Assembly (NCBI RefSeq): GCF_026537325.1
Contig: NZ_JAFNMJ010000002.1
Location: 248,001-312,000 of the forward strand
Length of the DNA stretch: 64,000 nt
Direction of reading: 5' to 3'
Source of the DNA: Bifidobacterium sp. B4142
GTDB lineage: Bacteria; Actinomycetota; Actinomycetes; Actinomycetales; Bifidobacteriaceae
Shown here: positions 29,218-38,326 of the stretch, in pieces
How the letters are laid out: every line of letters starts with the position of its first letter
Position numbering within the stretch: position 1 is the stretch's first letter
The notes under the pieces: model-generated
The model's database searches: none
Told to the model about the DNA's origin: nothing
What the model saw: only the letters and a program-made list of their open reading frames with translations
Translations under genes and position numbers: made by a program

Positions 29218-30618
29218 ATGAGCGTGACCGCTCAGCGTAAGGGCAGCAGGGGCGTCTACTATGTGCGGACCCTGGGCTGTCAGATGAACGAGCACGATTC
29301 CGAGCGAATTGCCGGGGTGCTGCAAGACCACGGCTACCAGCAGGCCACGCCCGAGCAGGTTCGCGCACACGAGGTGGACGTGATGGTGCTCAACACCTGC
29401 GCCGTGCGCGACAACGCCACCGAGCGCATGTACGGGACCATCGGGCGCTGGCACCGGTTCAAGCAGCACAAGCCCGACACGCGCATCGCCGTGGGCGGCT
29501 GCATGGCCCAGAAGGATCGGGAGCGGATTGTGAGGGCGGCGCCCTGGGTGGATGCGGTCTTCGGCACCAGGGACATCGGCTCGTTGCCCGGCCTGCTGGA
29601 TAAGGCCCGCGAGGACGGGCGGCCTCAGGTGGGGGTCTCGGAGGAGCTGCGGAATCTGCCCGGGCGGCTGCCGGAGGTCAGGGCCTCGCGCTCGCAGGCC
29701 TGGGTGTCCATATCGGTCGGCTGCAACAACACCTGCACCTTCTGTATCGTGCCCTCGGTGCGCGGTCGGGAGCGGGACCGGTCCATGGACGATATCCTGC
29801 ACGAGGTCCGGGACTGTGTGGGCTCCGGGGCCCGCCAGGTGACCCTGCTGGGGCAGAACGTCAACTCCTACGGCTGGTCGACGGGGGACCGCTACGCCTT
29901 CGCCCGACTCCTGCGCGCCTGCGGCCGGGTGCCCGGGCTGGAGCGGATCCGCTTCACCTCGCCCCATCCGGCTGCCTTTACCGACGATGTGATTGCGGCC
30001 ATGGCCGAGACGCCCACGGTCATGCACCAGCTGCACATGCCCCTGCAGTCGGGCTCCGACCGGATCCTGAGGGCCATGCGGCGCTCCTACCGGTCCCAAC
30101 GCTTTCTGAAGATACTCGACAAGGTGCGGGCCGCCATGCCCGATGCCCTGATCACCACCGACATCATCGTGGGATTCCCAGGGGAAACCGAGGAGGATTT
30201 CCAGGCCACCATGGATACGATGCGCCGGGCGCGCTTCTCGTCGGCCTACATCTTCGAGTATTCGCCTAGGCCCGGCACACCTGCCGCGCGCATGACCCAG
30301 CTTCCCAAGGCCGTGGTCCAGGACCGGTTCGAGCGTCTGCATACCCTGCAGGAGTCCATCACCATGGAGCAGATGAAGGCCTTCACGGGCAAAGACGTGG
30401 AGGTGCTCATCGGCGACAGGCACGGCCGGCATGACGGCAGCACCCACCGGGTGACCGGGCATGAGCGCACCGGGGTGCTGGTCCACGTCGGCGTGCCTAA
30501 GGGAATGCCTGCGCCAAAGCCCGGCGACCTGGTCACCTGCACCGTCACCCAGGCCGGACCCCACTATCTGATTGCTGACCCGGATCCCCGGGTGGGGCAG
30601 GTCTATGACATCCGCTGA
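29218..30618 (+). CDS. miaB: tRNA-2-methylthio-N6-dimethylallyladenosine synthase MiaB
   Basis: Radical SAM methylthiotransferase that adds the ms2 group to i6A37 of tRNAs reading UNN codons. The 466-aa protein has the three auxiliary-cluster cysteines C21 (TLGCQMNE), C61 ([11 protein letters not shown]) and C95 (GGCMAQ), the radical SAM triad C169-x3-C173-x2-C176 (CNNTCTFC) and a C-terminal TRAM domain (about residues 375-455). ATG 29218 is preferred, as upstream in-frame ATGs at 29161 and 29200 lack ribosome sites and add non-conserved sequence. It overlaps miaA, whose product makes its substrate, by 14 bases. Confidence 0.93.
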   Translation: MSVTAQRKGSRGVYYVRTLGCQMNEHDSERIAGVLQDHGYQQATPEQVRAHEVDVMVLNTCAVRDNATERMYGTIGRWHRFKQHKPDTRIAVGGCMAQKDRERIVRAAPWVDAVFGTRDIGSLPGLLDKAREDGRPQVGVSEELRNLPGRLPEVRASRSQAWVSISVGCNNTCTFCIVPSVRGRERDRSMDDILHEVRDCVGSGARQVTLLGQNVNSYGWSTGDRYAFARLLRACGRVPGLERIRFTSPHPAAFTDDVIAAMAETPTVMHQLHMPLQSGSDRILRAMRRSYRSQRFLKILDKVRAAMPDALITTDIIVGFPGETEEDFQATMDTMRRARFSSAYIFEYSPRPGTPAARMTQLPKAVVQDRFERLHTLQESITMEQMKAFTGKDVEVLIGDRHGRHDGSTHRVTGHERTGVLVHVGVPKGMPAPKPGDLVTCTVTQAGPHYLIADPDPRVGQVYDIR

Positions 30619-31609
30619 ACCCCGCATCGTCTCCATCGTGGGTCCTACAGCCTCGGGCAAGACCGCCCTGGGTGTGGATCTGGCACAGGCTCTCCAGGAG
30701 CGCGGGCAGGAGGCACATATCGTCAATGCCGATACCTACCAGATGTACCGGGGGATGGATGTGGGCACGGCCAAGCCGTCGGTCCAGGAGCGGCAGGCGG
30801 TGGTCCACCACCTGATTGACATCATCGAGCCGGAGGAGGCCATGAGCGTGGCCCGCTTCCAGGCCATGGCCCGATCCCTGATAGCCGACCTGCGGGCGCA
30901 GGGAATCCGGCCCATTCTGGTGGGCGGCTCGGGGCTCTATACCCGGGCTGTTATTGACGATCTGTCCTTCCCCGGCACCGATCCGGCGGTCAGGGCCAGG
31001 CTGGAGGAGCGGGCTCAGGAGGAGGGCCCCGGGCTGCTCTTCCGCGAGCTGCAGGCGCGGGACCCGGAGGCTGCGGCCCGGATGGATCCTCGGAATGTGC
31101 GGCGGACCGTGCGGGCCCTGGAGGTCATGGAGATCACCGGACGGCCCTATTCGGCCAGCCTGCCCCGGTACCGCTACCTCTTGCCCGCCCTGCAGCTGGG
31201 ACTGGACCTGCCCCGGGAGGAGCTGGACCGCAGGATCGACCAGCGCACCCAGGCCATGCGCGACCAGGGGCTTGTTGACGAGGTGAGACGACTGCGCAAC
31301 CGCCTGGGGACTACGGCTTCACGCGCCCTGGGTTACCAGCAGATTCTGGACTACCTGAACGGCCGCACCGATCTGGATTCCGCCTTCGAGTTGATAGCGC
31401 AGAAGACCAAGCGCCTGGCCCGCAAGCAGATGGGCTGGTTCGGCCGGGATCCGCGCATCCACTGGCTGAATGCCCTGGCTCCGGACCTGGCACAGCAGGC
31501 CCTGGACCTGGTGGACCAGGCCGACCAAGGCCGCTTCGACCAGGCGGACGCCCAGGCCGACCAGTCGGACCAGGGGAGGGTGACCAGACACCATCTGGGC
31601 GCGCTTTGA
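30605..31609 (+). CDS. miaA: tRNA dimethylallyltransferase MiaA
   Basis: Transfers the dimethylallyl group from DMAPP to A37 of tRNA, the step before MiaB. The 334-aa enzyme starts with [11 protein letters not shown] (P-loop residues 13-20), followed by [18 protein letters not shown], the [14 protein letters not shown] block and [16 protein letters not shown], all family signatures. The start ATG 30605 lies inside the end of miaB. The last 30 residues are a low-complexity Asp/Gln/Ala tail with repeated 'DQ-AD' units, not seen in most MiaA proteins; it ends immediately before the MerR promoter palindrome. Confidence 0.93.
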   Translation: MTSAEPRIVSIVGPTASGKTALGVDLAQALQERGQEAHIVNADTYQMYRGMDVGTAKPSVQERQAVVHHLIDIIEPEEAMSVARFQAMARSLIADLRAQGIRPILVGGSGLYTRAVIDDLSFPGTDPAVRARLEERAQEEGPGLLFRELQARDPEAAARMDPRNVRRTVRALEVMEITGRPYSASLPRYRYLLPALQLGLDLPREELDRRIDQRTQAMRDQGLVDEVRRLRNRLGTTASRALGYQQILDYLNGRTDLDSAFELIAQKTKRLARKQMGWFGRDPRIHWLNALAPDLAQQALDLVDQADQGRFDQADAQADQSDQGRVTRHHLGAL

Positions 31610-31635
31610 CTTCAAGTACTTGAAGTCCCTAGGCT
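31606..31635 (+). promoter_or_regulatory. MerR-type promoter with palindromic operator
   Basis: -35 TTGACT (31606-31611) and -10 TAGGCT (31630-31635) are separated by 18 bases. An exact 18-bp palindrome, ACTTCAAGTACTTGAAGT (31609-31626), overlaps the -35 end and fills much of the spacer, as expected of a MerR-family site. The -10 ends 8 bases before the MerR ATG, which points to autoregulation and a leaderless or nearly leaderless transcript. Confidence 0.72.
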
Positions 31636-31643
31636 GGACGGGT

Positions 31644-32165
31644 ATGACCACCATCATGCAGCCCCAGGCTGAAACCCAGACCGCTCAAACCCAGGCCGAC
31701 CAGGAATCCGGGCCCTGGTACACCATCCGCCAGGCCTCACTCATGTCGGGGATGCCGGAGACCACCCTTCGCTATTACGAGACCATAGGCATCATTCCGC
31801 CCATCGCCAGGGACCCCTCCAGCGGCCACCGCTGCTACAACCAGGAGGATCTGGACCTGCTGGAGACCATCTCCTGCCTGAGCGCCACCGGCATGTCCCT
31901 GGAGCACATGCGCGAGTATCTGGGTAATCGTGCCGGGGGAGCCGAGGCCGCCGGACGGCAGATCGAACTTCTGGCCGAGCAGGGACGGCGGCTGGACCAG
32001 CGGATGGCCGACCTGCGGGCGCGGAAGCGATATGTGCAGCTCAAAATACGATACTGGGGGCACGTGCGCGACCACGACCAGGCCGGGGCGACGGAACTGA
32101 TCAGTCAGAGTGCCCAGATCATTCAGGCCGCCAAGCGCAGCGGCAACGAGCGGCTGGCAGGCTGA
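31644..32165 (+). CDS. MerR family transcriptional regulator
   Basis: A 173-aa DNA-binding protein. After a Gln/Thr-rich leader of about 22 residues comes the MerR winged helix YTIRQASLMSGMPETTLRYYETIGIIPPIARDPSSGHRCYNQEDLDLLE, then a coiled-coil dimerisation helix (about residues 95-145). The C-terminal part lacks the cysteines of metal or SoxR-type sensors, so it resembles the regulators of NAD(P)-dependent oxidoreductases with small organic or redox inducers. The site at 31606 sits directly in front of the ATG. No target gene follows on the same strand, so it may control itself and an unlinked gene. Confidence 0.86.
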   Translation: MTTIMQPQAETQTAQTQADQESGPWYTIRQASLMSGMPETTLRYYETIGIIPPIARDPSSGHRCYNQEDLDLLETISCLSATGMSLEHMREYLGNRAGGAEAAGRQIELLAEQGRRLDQRMADLRARKRYVQLKIRYWGHVRDHDQAGATELISQSAQIIQAAKRSGNERLAG

Positions 32166-32189
32166 GGCTGTCGGGCTGAGGTTGTCGGC

Positions 32190-32921
32190 TCAGTGGGCTG
32201 GGCCCTGGTCCCATCCGGCGATCAGAAATATTCTGGTTGGGTTGACCGGGCGGACCATGCCTGCAATCAGGGTCTGCAGGTCGTCGGTGTTGCCTCGGAG
32301 CGCTCGCTGGATGGCCCGGCGGTGGGCGGTCGGATCGGCCCGTCCCCAGTCCAGGTCCCAGCCTGCATCGTGGGACAGGCGTGAGAGGAAGATGCGCAGG
32401 GTCATGCCGTCGCAGTGGGCAAAGGGATGCAGGTAGGAGAGCTCGTCGTAATAGTGGGCCAGGCGCTCCACGAAGACCGGACGGTCCAGGCTGGCCAGGT
32501 TGTGTTCGGCAGCCAGCTCCTGGCCGATGGCCGCAGCGCCCTGCTCCAGCATGGCCGCTGGATACAGGCTGGCGTCGTCCCCCGGTTGAGGTCGGCGCAG
32601 CACTTGCTCTTCCGGCAGGCTGGGCAGCAGCCGACGGTGGATGGCTCGCAGCTCTTCAAGATCGCCCTCAGTCGCCCAAGGCCGCTGACAGACCAGGATG
32701 CTCCGCAGAAAGAGGGCATCCGCCGGGGTATCTGCCTTGGCCTTCTTATGACTGCTCTGTGCCTCCAAGCGTCGGGCCTGGTCGGCCAGTGACTCGGCCT
32801 GCCTTCTGCCCGCCATAAAGTCGCTGGCCGCCTGAAGAGCCAAAGGACTGGGCCGATGGTCATCCAGAAGCAGGTTGCGCAGGGCGAAGGCCACGGCGCT
32901 CTGACGTTCGGCTGGTGTCAT
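32190..32921 (-). CDS. Fic domain protein with degenerate active-site motif
   Basis: A 243-aa protein whose region ELSYLHPFAHCDGMTLRIF fits the Fic core. Against the canonical HPF-x-[DE]-G-N-G-R-x-x-R, the motif at residues 165-176 keeps H165, P166, F167, G172 and R176 but has His for the acidic residue, Cys for Gly, Asp for Asn and Met for the first Arg. Fic proteins usually transfer AMP to target hydroxyls; the changes make normal activity doubtful. No antitoxin gene with the [ST]xxxE[GN] helix is adjacent. The frame is open to 33176 into ftsK, but the shorter ATG 32921 avoids that overlap; TAGCAT lies 7 bases before it. Confidence 0.75.
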   Translation of the reverse strand: MTPAERQSAVAFALRNLLLDDHRPSPLALQAASDFMAGRRQAESLADQARRLEAQSSHKKAKADTPADALFLRSILVCQRPWATEGDLEELRAIHRRLLPSLPEEQVLRRPQPGDDASLYPAAMLEQGAAAIGQELAAEHNLASLDRPVFVERLAHYYDELSYLHPFAHCDGMTLRIFLSRLSHDAGWDLDWGRADPTAHRRAIQRALRGNTDDLQTLIAGMVRPVNPTRIFLIAGWDQGPAH

Positions 32922-33021
32922 GCCAACGATGCTAGCCCGGGCGGCCCCCGTCTGAAAGAGTTGTGCACACTGACCCGGCGGGCCTGATGCAGACCGGGGT
33001 TCTGGGTAGGCTGAAAGGGTT

Positions 33022-35745
33022 ATGACACGTAAGCAGCAAGCAGACGCACGCGGTCGCGGCCGGACCGCATCCAAGGACAGCCAGGACCCGGAACCCTTCT
33101 GGCACAAGGCCTTGCTGGCCCTGCCGCGCGGCCTGGGATCCTTGGTTCGCGCCGTGGCCGGCAAGAACGGCGACAACTCCGCCTACCGCAAGGACGGACT
33201 CTGCTTCGTGCTGGTCATCCTGGCCGTGCTCTTCTGTGCCAGCGAATGGTTCCGTGTGAACGGCTTCCTGGGGCGGGGGCTGCATGCCCTGGCTGCGGGT
33301 GTTCTTGGGCTCTGCAGCATCATCCTGCCGGTGGTTCTGCTCTTTGCGGCCTTCCGGCTGGTCTGCTACACCGGGCGCGAGGCGGGCAACCTGCCTGTGG
33401 TGGGCGGCCTCATGGTGGTGCTCTGGTCGGTCTGCTCCATTCTGGACGTGCTCATGGCCTCGGACCATCGAGGCTTCGACATGACGGCCATCAGCGGCTC
33501 AGGCGGCCTTCTGGGGTTCTTCCTGGGTTCGCCCCTGGCCTGGGGACTGTCCAAGGTTTTCGCCGTCATCATCTTTGTCCTTGTGGGCATTTTCGGCCTC
33601 TTCATCACCTTCAGATTCCATATGAGCGACCTCATGGCCTGGCTGCGCGGCAAGAGGACCCATGCCTCCAGCTCGGCTCCGGCACAGACTGCCCCCAACG
33701 AGGTCAGGCTGGGCGATGATACCCTCCCCCTGGCGCCCGGCGTGCCCACCCACCAGGAGCCGGGCCAGGAGGATGCTCAGAACTCCGACAGGGGCGGGGT
33801 GGCCGGCTGGTTCAGTCGGCTGCTGCATGGCCGCATCGGCAAGGATACGGACACCCATCTTGAGCGTTACGAGGCTGACGAGCCCTTCTCCCAGGCGGCC
33901 TCGCTGGAGGGTGCTGACCAAGGTGATCGGTCGGCGCAGGGTGCGCAGTCCGATCAGGTGTCCACACAGAACATGCCCGCTGTAGAGGCCCCGGCCACGG
34001 CTGCCCTCCTGGATGCCAGGGAGCAGGGGCACCCCAAGGTGGATCCGGCCGCCCTGTCCGGTGTGGGGGCCTCGGACCCCTGGGCCGCTGCCGCAGCTGC
34101 AGCCGACACCGTGCAGATGGATGCCCAACCCGCTCAGGGAGCGGGGAACCAGCCGGCTGGAGCCCAGGGTACGGGAGCCCAGGCTGCCGACGCGTCAAGC
34201 TCCTCCGATGACCGCCAGGTGGACGAGAGTCGGCCCTACGTGTTGCCCAGCACGGATCTGCTGGTCAAGGGCAAGCCCCACGCAGTCAGGACCTCGGCCA
34301 ACGACGCGGTCATCAAGGCCCTGCAATCGACCTTCCAACAGTTCGACGTGGACGCCAAGGTGGTCGGCTTCCTGCGCGGCCCCTCGGTCACCCAGTACGA
34401 GGTGGAGCTGGGCCCGGGCGTCAAGGTGGAGAAGGTCACCAACCTTCAACGCAACATCGCCTACGCGGTGGCCAGCTCGGACGTGCGCATCCTGTCGCCC
34501 ATCCCCGGCAAGTCGGCCATCGGCATCGAAATTCCCAACGTGGACCGCGAGATCGTCCATCTGGGCGACGTGCTGCGCTCCGACAAGGCCAAGCAGGACG
34601 ACAACCCCATGATGACGGCCGTGGGCAAGGATGTAGAGGGCCACTATGTGACCGCCGACCTGACCAAAATGCCCCACCTGTTAGTGGCCGGCGCCACGGG
34701 TTCGGGCAAGTCCAGCTTCATCAACTCCATGCTGGTTTCGTTGATCATGCGGGCTACGCCGGAACAGGTCCGCCTGATCATGGTGGACCCCAAGCGTGTG
34801 GAGCTGAGCGCCTATGCCGGCATTCCCCACCTGCTCACGCCCATCATCACCGAGCCCAAGAAGGCCGCCCAGGCCCTGGAGTGGGTGGTCAAGGAGATGG
34901 ATGCCCGTTACGACGACCTGCAGTTCTTCGGATTCCGGCACATCAAGGACTTCAACAAGGCCGTGCGTGAGGGCAAGGTCCACGCCCCGGCCGGCTCCAA
35001 CCGCAAGGTGGCCCCGTACCCCTACCTGGTCGTGGTGGTCGACGAGATGGCCGATCTGATGATGGTGGCCAAGAACGACGTGGAGAGCTCCATCCAGCGG
35101 ATTACCCAGCTGGCGCGTGCCGCCGGCGTCCACCTGGTCCTGGCCACTCAGCGACCCTCGGTGGATGTGGTGACCGGCCTGATCAAGGCCAATATCCCCT
35201 CCAGGCTGGCCTTCGCCACATCCTCCTCTACGGATTCCCGGGTCATTCTGGATGCCACCGGCGCCGAGACCCTGATCGGCCAGGGCGACGCCCTCTTCCT
35301 GCCCATGGGCCAGGCCAAGCCCACCCGTGTCCAGGGAGCCTGGGTCTCCGAGTCCGAGATTCGCAAGGCGGTGGATTATGTGCGCACCCAGCGCAAGCCC
35401 CACTACCGTGAGGACATCGAGCAGATGGCCGACAAGGCGGATCACAAGAACGAGATCCAGGATGAGATCGGCGACGACATGGACGAGCTGCTCCAGGCGG
35501 CCGAGCTGGTGGTGACCACCCAGTTCGGATCCACCTCCATGCTCCAGCGCAAGCTGCGTGTGGGCTTCGCCAAGGCAGGAAGGCTGATGGACCTGCTGGA
35601 GTCGAGGGGAATCGTAGGGCCATCCGAGGGTTCCAAGGCCCGCGAGGTGCTCATCCAGCCCTCGCAGCTGCAGCAGGCTCTGGCTTTCATCCGAGGCGAC
35701 GCCACCTCCATGGATCCCGCCCCGGATGAGCAAGCGCAGGGCTGA
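33022..35745 (+). CDS. ftsK: DNA translocase FtsK/SpoIIIE
   Basis: A 907-aa septal DNA pump that segregates chromosome ends and activates XerCD (xerC and xerD are both in this window). The N-terminus has four hydrophobic segments between residues about 54 and 205, then an Ala/Gln/Asp-rich linker (205-400). The motor has the alpha/beta ATPase domains with Walker [10 protein letters not shown] near residue 557 and Walker [13 protein letters not shown] near 672, followed by [12 protein letters not shown]. The C-terminal gamma winged helix ([39 protein letters not shown]) reads the polar KOPS sequences. It is divergent from the Fic gene. Confidence 0.94.
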   Translation: MTRKQQADARGRGRTASKDSQDPEPFWHKALLALPRGLGSLVRAVAGKNGDNSAYRKDGLCFVLVILAVLFCASEWFRVNGFLGRGLHALAAGVLGLCSIILPVVLLFAAFRLVCYTGREAGNLPVVGGLMVVLWSVCSILDVLMASDHRGFDMTAISGSGGLLGFFLGSPLAWGLSKVFAVIIFVLVGIFGLFITFRFHMSDLMAWLRGKRTHASSSAPAQTAPNEVRLGDDTLPLAPGVPTHQEPGQEDAQNSDRGGVAGWFSRLLHGRIGKDTDTHLERYEADEPFSQAASLEGADQGDRSAQGAQSDQVSTQNMPAVEAPATAALLDAREQGHPKVDPAALSGVGASDPWAAAAAAADTVQMDAQPAQGAGNQPAGAQGTGAQAADASSSSDDRQVDESRPYVLPSTDLLVKGKPHAVRTSANDAVIKALQSTFQQFDVDAKVVGFLRGPSVTQYEVELGPGVKVEKVTNLQRNIAYAVASSDVRILSPIPGKSAIGIEIPNVDREIVHLGDVLRSDKAKQDDNPMMTAVGKDVEGHYVTADLTKMPHLLVAGATGSGKSSFINSMLVSLIMRATPEQVRLIMVDPKRVELSAYAGIPHLLTPIITEPKKAAQALEWVVKEMDARYDDLQFFGFRHIKDFNKAVREGKVHAPAGSNRKVAPYPYLVVVVDEMADLMMVAKNDVESSIQRITQLARAAGVHLVLATQRPSVDVVTGLIKANIPSRLAFATSSSTDSRVILDATGAETLIGQGDALFLPMGQAKPTRVQGAWVSESEIRKAVDYVRTQRKPHYREDIEQMADKADHKNEIQDEIGDDMDELLQAAELVVTTQFGSTSMLQRKLRVGFAKAGRLMDLLESRGIVGPSEGSKAREVLIQPSQLQQALAFIRGDATSMDPAPDEQAQG

Positions 35746-35852
35746 ACATCGGCCCAAAAAGCTGGGCCTGGTCTACCGTTATGATGAAACTGCCGCCCGG
35801 CATGTATTGTTGGACGGCCCGAGCGCACGAGTATCGCGTATAAGGAGTGGCA

Positions 35853-36458
35853 ATGCAGGAGCATGCCGAGTCAGAGACCGGTCGTGAGAGGCGCAGGCTT
35901 CTCGAAGGATGGAATTCACCCCCGAACCTGGTCACCTACACCCGTATCCTCCTGGTCCTGGTCTTCATCGCCCTGGATCTGATGGCCGGTCCTTGGGGCG
36001 AACGCAGGCCTGGCATGCGGTGGACCGCCGCTGCGCTCTTCATCCTTGCCGCCTCGACCGACAAGCTTGACGGGTGGCTGGCCCGTCGGTACAACCAGGT
36101 GACCGAGCTGGGCAAACTCATGGACCCCATCGCCGACAAGCTGCTTATCTGCTCGGCGCTGATTGTGGCCTCCGTTTTCGGCGAGCTCTGGTGGTGGGTC
36201 ACCCTGCTCTTCCTGGTGCGGGAACTGGGCATCACCCTGCTGCGAGTCCTGGTCATCAACAAGCAGGGACGGGTCATCGCCGCCTCCCGGGCTGGCAAGT
36301 ACAAGACTCTGTTTGAATGCATCGGCCTGGGCATGCTCATGGTGCCCCTGTCGCCTGTTTGGCCCTGGTACCTGGTGACCACCCGCGTGGTCATCCTGGT
36401 GGCTCTGGCCCTCTGCCTCTGCTCGGGAGCGGAATACGTGATAGGGATGCGGCGATGA
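35853..36458 (+). CDS. pgsA: CDP-diacylglycerol--glycerol-3-phosphate 3-phosphatidyltransferase
   Basis: Integral membrane enzyme (201 aa) that makes phosphatidylglycerol phosphate, the first committed step to phosphatidylglycerol and cardiolipin. The CDP-alcohol phosphotransferase signature D-x2-DG-x2-AR-x8-G-x3-D-x3-D is complete (first Asp at about residue 70, in TDKLDGWLARR; last two in LMDPIADK). Four to six hydrophobic helices follow. ATG 35853 with TAAGGAG 5 bases upstream is preferred to the GTG at 35847. Its stop overlaps the next start as ATGA. The pgsA-cinA-clgR order is a common actinobacterial arrangement and supports the name over other CDP-alcohol transferases. Confidence 0.9.
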   Translation: MQEHAESETGRERRRLLEGWNSPPNLVTYTRILLVLVFIALDLMAGPWGERRPGMRWTAAALFILAASTDKLDGWLARRYNQVTELGKLMDPIADKLLICSALIVASVFGELWWWVTLLFLVRELGITLLRVLVINKQGRVIAASRAGKYKTLFECIGLGMLMVPLSPVWPWYLVTTRVVILVALALCLCSGAEYVIGMRR

Positions 36459-37024
36459 TCGGCAAGAGCGTGCAGGCCCGTTGCGATGACCTGGCCGGAC
36501 GGATCATCGACACCTGCCGTGATTCGGGCCTGTTGCTGGCTGCTGCCGAATCGCTGACCGGGGGACTGCTGGCCGATGCTTTCGTCAGGATTCCCGGGGC
36601 GTCAGACGTCTTTCTTGGTTCGGCCGTCACCTACGATATTGCCGCCAAGGCCGCCATCCTTAAGGTGGACCAGGATCTGCTGGCCACCCAGGGTGCGGTC
36701 CATCCCCGGGTCGCCCAAGAGATGGCCGAGGGCACGGCCAGGCTTTACACCAGGCCGGGGCACGAAGATACTGTTATCGGAATGGCCACTACAGGTGTGG
36801 CCGGTCCGGGCCCTGATGGAGATGATCCCGCCGGGCTGGTCTACATCGGTCTGGCCCTGCCCGTCCGGGTGATGGGTCGACGTATAGAGACCGGCCTTCA
36901 GTCCCACGCCTACCGGACCTATGCCTATGAGCTGCATTTGGATGGCGACCGGGAACAGGTGCGCCGGGGGACGGTCATGCGGATTCTGGACCAGCTGGAT
37001 CGGGCCTTGCACTCGCGGGGCTGA
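36455..37024 (+). CDS. CinA C-terminal-type nicotinamide-nucleotide amidohydrolase
   Basis: A 189-aa standalone CinA C-terminal domain (PncC type), which deamidates NMN to NaMN in pyridine nucleotide recycling. Typical elements are LAAAESLTGGLLADAFVRIPGAS near residue 30 and the GMATTGVAGPGPDGDDPAGLVYIGL block near 110. The N-terminal molybdopterin-binding-like domain of full CinA is absent, as in many bacteria. It is coupled to pgsA by the 4-base ATGA overlap; the upstream open frame to 36317 lies inside pgsA and is not the start. Confidence 0.9.
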   Translation: MIGKSVQARCDDLAGRIIDTCRDSGLLLAAAESLTGGLLADAFVRIPGASDVFLGSAVTYDIAAKAAILKVDQDLLATQGAVHPRVAQEMAEGTARLYTRPGHEDTVIGMATTGVAGPGPDGDDPAGLVYIGLALPVRVMGRRIETGLQSHAYRTYAYELHLDGDREQVRRGTVMRILDQLDRALHSRG

Positions 37025-37086
37025 CGGCGTAACGCGGTAGGTCGATTCAACAGCTTTTGCAAGCCGAGGCTGGACTTTGCGCTTAC

Positions 37087-37100
37087 GTGACCTTGGTCAC
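37087..37100. promoter_or_regulatory. Inverted repeat upstream of clgR
   Basis: GTGACC-TT-GGTCAC, a perfect 6-bp inverted repeat with a 2-base centre, lies about 100 bases before the clgR start in a 175-base gap. It could be a binding site for a dimeric regulator. It does not look like the GTTCGC-type ClgR site known from other actinobacteria. Confidence 0.4.
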
Positions 37101-37199
37101 AAAGCAGGCCTTTCGGGTTTTTCCCCTGGAATAATCCAGCGGCTGGCCTGTTGGTCAATGTGTAAGAAGTTGAACACGATAATGGCGAAAGGGGCTGCT

Positions 37200-37718
37200 A
37201 TGGCCAGCACCGAGACCGTGATGACTCGAACTAACGATACCTATGATGTCAAGCCGGCCGCACCCGGAGTGGAGCGCAATGCACGGGTTCGTGATCTGAC
37301 ACCTGCCCAGCGTCGTGCCGTCGTCTTCGCCCAGCAACAGGTGATCCGTGCCAAGGCTGCCAAGAAGGCCAAGGAGGAGCGCCAGGCCAATCTGAACAAG
37401 ATGTGGATGGAGGAGGACGGCGTGGAAGCCAGCCGTCAGCGGGCAGCCTCCACCAACGACGGCCAGGCCGTCACCCACACCGTCTCCCTGCGCGAGGCCT
37501 TGGGCCACGTGCTGCGCGAGCTGAGGACCAACGATCACAAGACCCTGCGTGAGGTCAGCGAGAAGGCGGGCGTGTCCCTGGGCTACCTGTCCGAGGTGGA
37601 GCGCGGCCAGAAAGAGGCCAGCTCCGAGCTGCTGAGCTCCATCGCCGACGCACTGGGCCTGGGCGTGCCGCAGACACTGAGGATGGTGGCGGACTACCTG
37701 GAGTCCATTCAGGAGTAA
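37200..37718 (+). CDS. clgR: XRE-family regulator ClgR
   Basis: A 172-aa regulator with a variable basic N-terminal half and a C-terminal helix-turn-helix: [54 protein letters not shown], a near-signature match to ClgR. In Streptomyces, Corynebacterium and Bifidobacterium, ClgR activates clp protease and chaperone genes. ATG 37200 is chosen because AAGGGG lies about 7 bases upstream; ATG 37182 and the frame to 37077 are open but lack that support. It is located behind pgsA-cinA as in other actinobacteria and is ended by the terminator at 37759. Confidence 0.88.
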   Translation: MASTETVMTRTNDTYDVKPAAPGVERNARVRDLTPAQRRAVVFAQQQVIRAKAAKKAKEERQANLNKMWMEEDGVEASRQRAASTNDGQAVTHTVSLREALGHVLRELRTNDHKTLREVSEKAGVSLGYLSEVERGQKEASSELLSSIADALGLGVPQTLRMVADYLESIQE

Positions 37719-37758
37719 GCATGTCTGGTCCGGTTGGATGATCCGGCGGACCGTTCTT

Positions 37759-37796
37759 GAGGGCGTCCGGTTCTGAGGAACCGGACGCCCTCTTCT
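37759..37796 (+). terminator. Terminator of clgR
   Basis: A 14-bp perfect stem, GAGGGCGTCCGGTT (37759-37772) and AACCGGACGCCCTC (37779-37792), with a 6-base loop and TTCT after it. It starts 40 bases beyond the clgR stop. Confidence 0.85.
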
Positions 37797-37863
37797 GCTG
37801 ACTGTCGGTTGCAACCGTAGAAGGAGTGTGACAGGGTGGGTTTTGGATGAAAGGTGATGTCGG

Positions 37864-38097
37864 GTGCGTGAACGGGAATTCTGGCAGCTGCTGGAGGAGG
37901 TCTTCGGCCGGGTCTACGGACGCAGTCTGGCCCGTGACCAAAGGCTGACCGCCCTGGATGCCATGACCGTAATAGAGGCCCTGGATGCGGGCGTGGAGCC
38001 GCGCGTGGTTTGGAACGTGCTCTGCGATCAGATGGAGATTCCCGACTCTCGCCGCTGGGGGAAGGACCACAATGCGCCGCCCATGCCGGCAGCCTGA
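37864..38097 (+). CDS. DUF3046 domain protein
   Basis: A 77-aa protein with the DUF3046 pattern: REREFWQLLEEVFG, SLARDQRLTALDAMTVIEALDAGVEPRVVWNVLCDQMEIPDSRRWGKDH. The family is actinobacterial, short and almost always directly upstream of recA, as here; its role is unknown. The start is a GTG at 37864. A 229-base gap with the recA control region follows. Confidence 0.9.
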   Translation: MREREFWQLLEEVFGRVYGRSLARDQRLTALDAMTVIEALDAGVEPRVVWNVLCDQMEIPDSRRWGKDHNAPPMPAA

Positions 38098-38146
38098 TCG
38101 GCGGGTTTTATCCTCCGCGAATTCATATCCCATTCCATGTGATTTT

Positions 38147-38176
38147 CGAACATTTGTTCGCATAGTCGGGTATACT
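38147..38176 (+). promoter_or_regulatory. LexA (SOS) box and -10 of recA
   Basis: CGAACATTTGTTCG (38147-38160) is a perfect match to the Gram-positive LexA box CGAAC-N4-GTTCG. TATACT at 38171-38176 is a good -10, placing the box over the -35 position, so bound LexA would block RNA polymerase. The untranslated leader to the recA ATG is about 145 bases. Confidence 0.9.
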
Positions 38177-38326
38177 GATACCCATGGTCCGGTGACTATC
38201 GGCACGTTCAACCACATCGGGCGCCGAGACCGCAGACGGGTTCCGACGGCGGATAGGCTGTCAATCGTGAGGTCGTCAATCAGGATGTCGTCATCGTGAG
38301 GTCGGTTACGAAAAAAGGAGAGCCAT

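Noticed and set aside
32922-33176. N-terminal 85-residue extension of the Fic frame
   Set aside because: It overlaps the start of ftsK head to head and is Arg/Pro/Ser-rich without family similarity.
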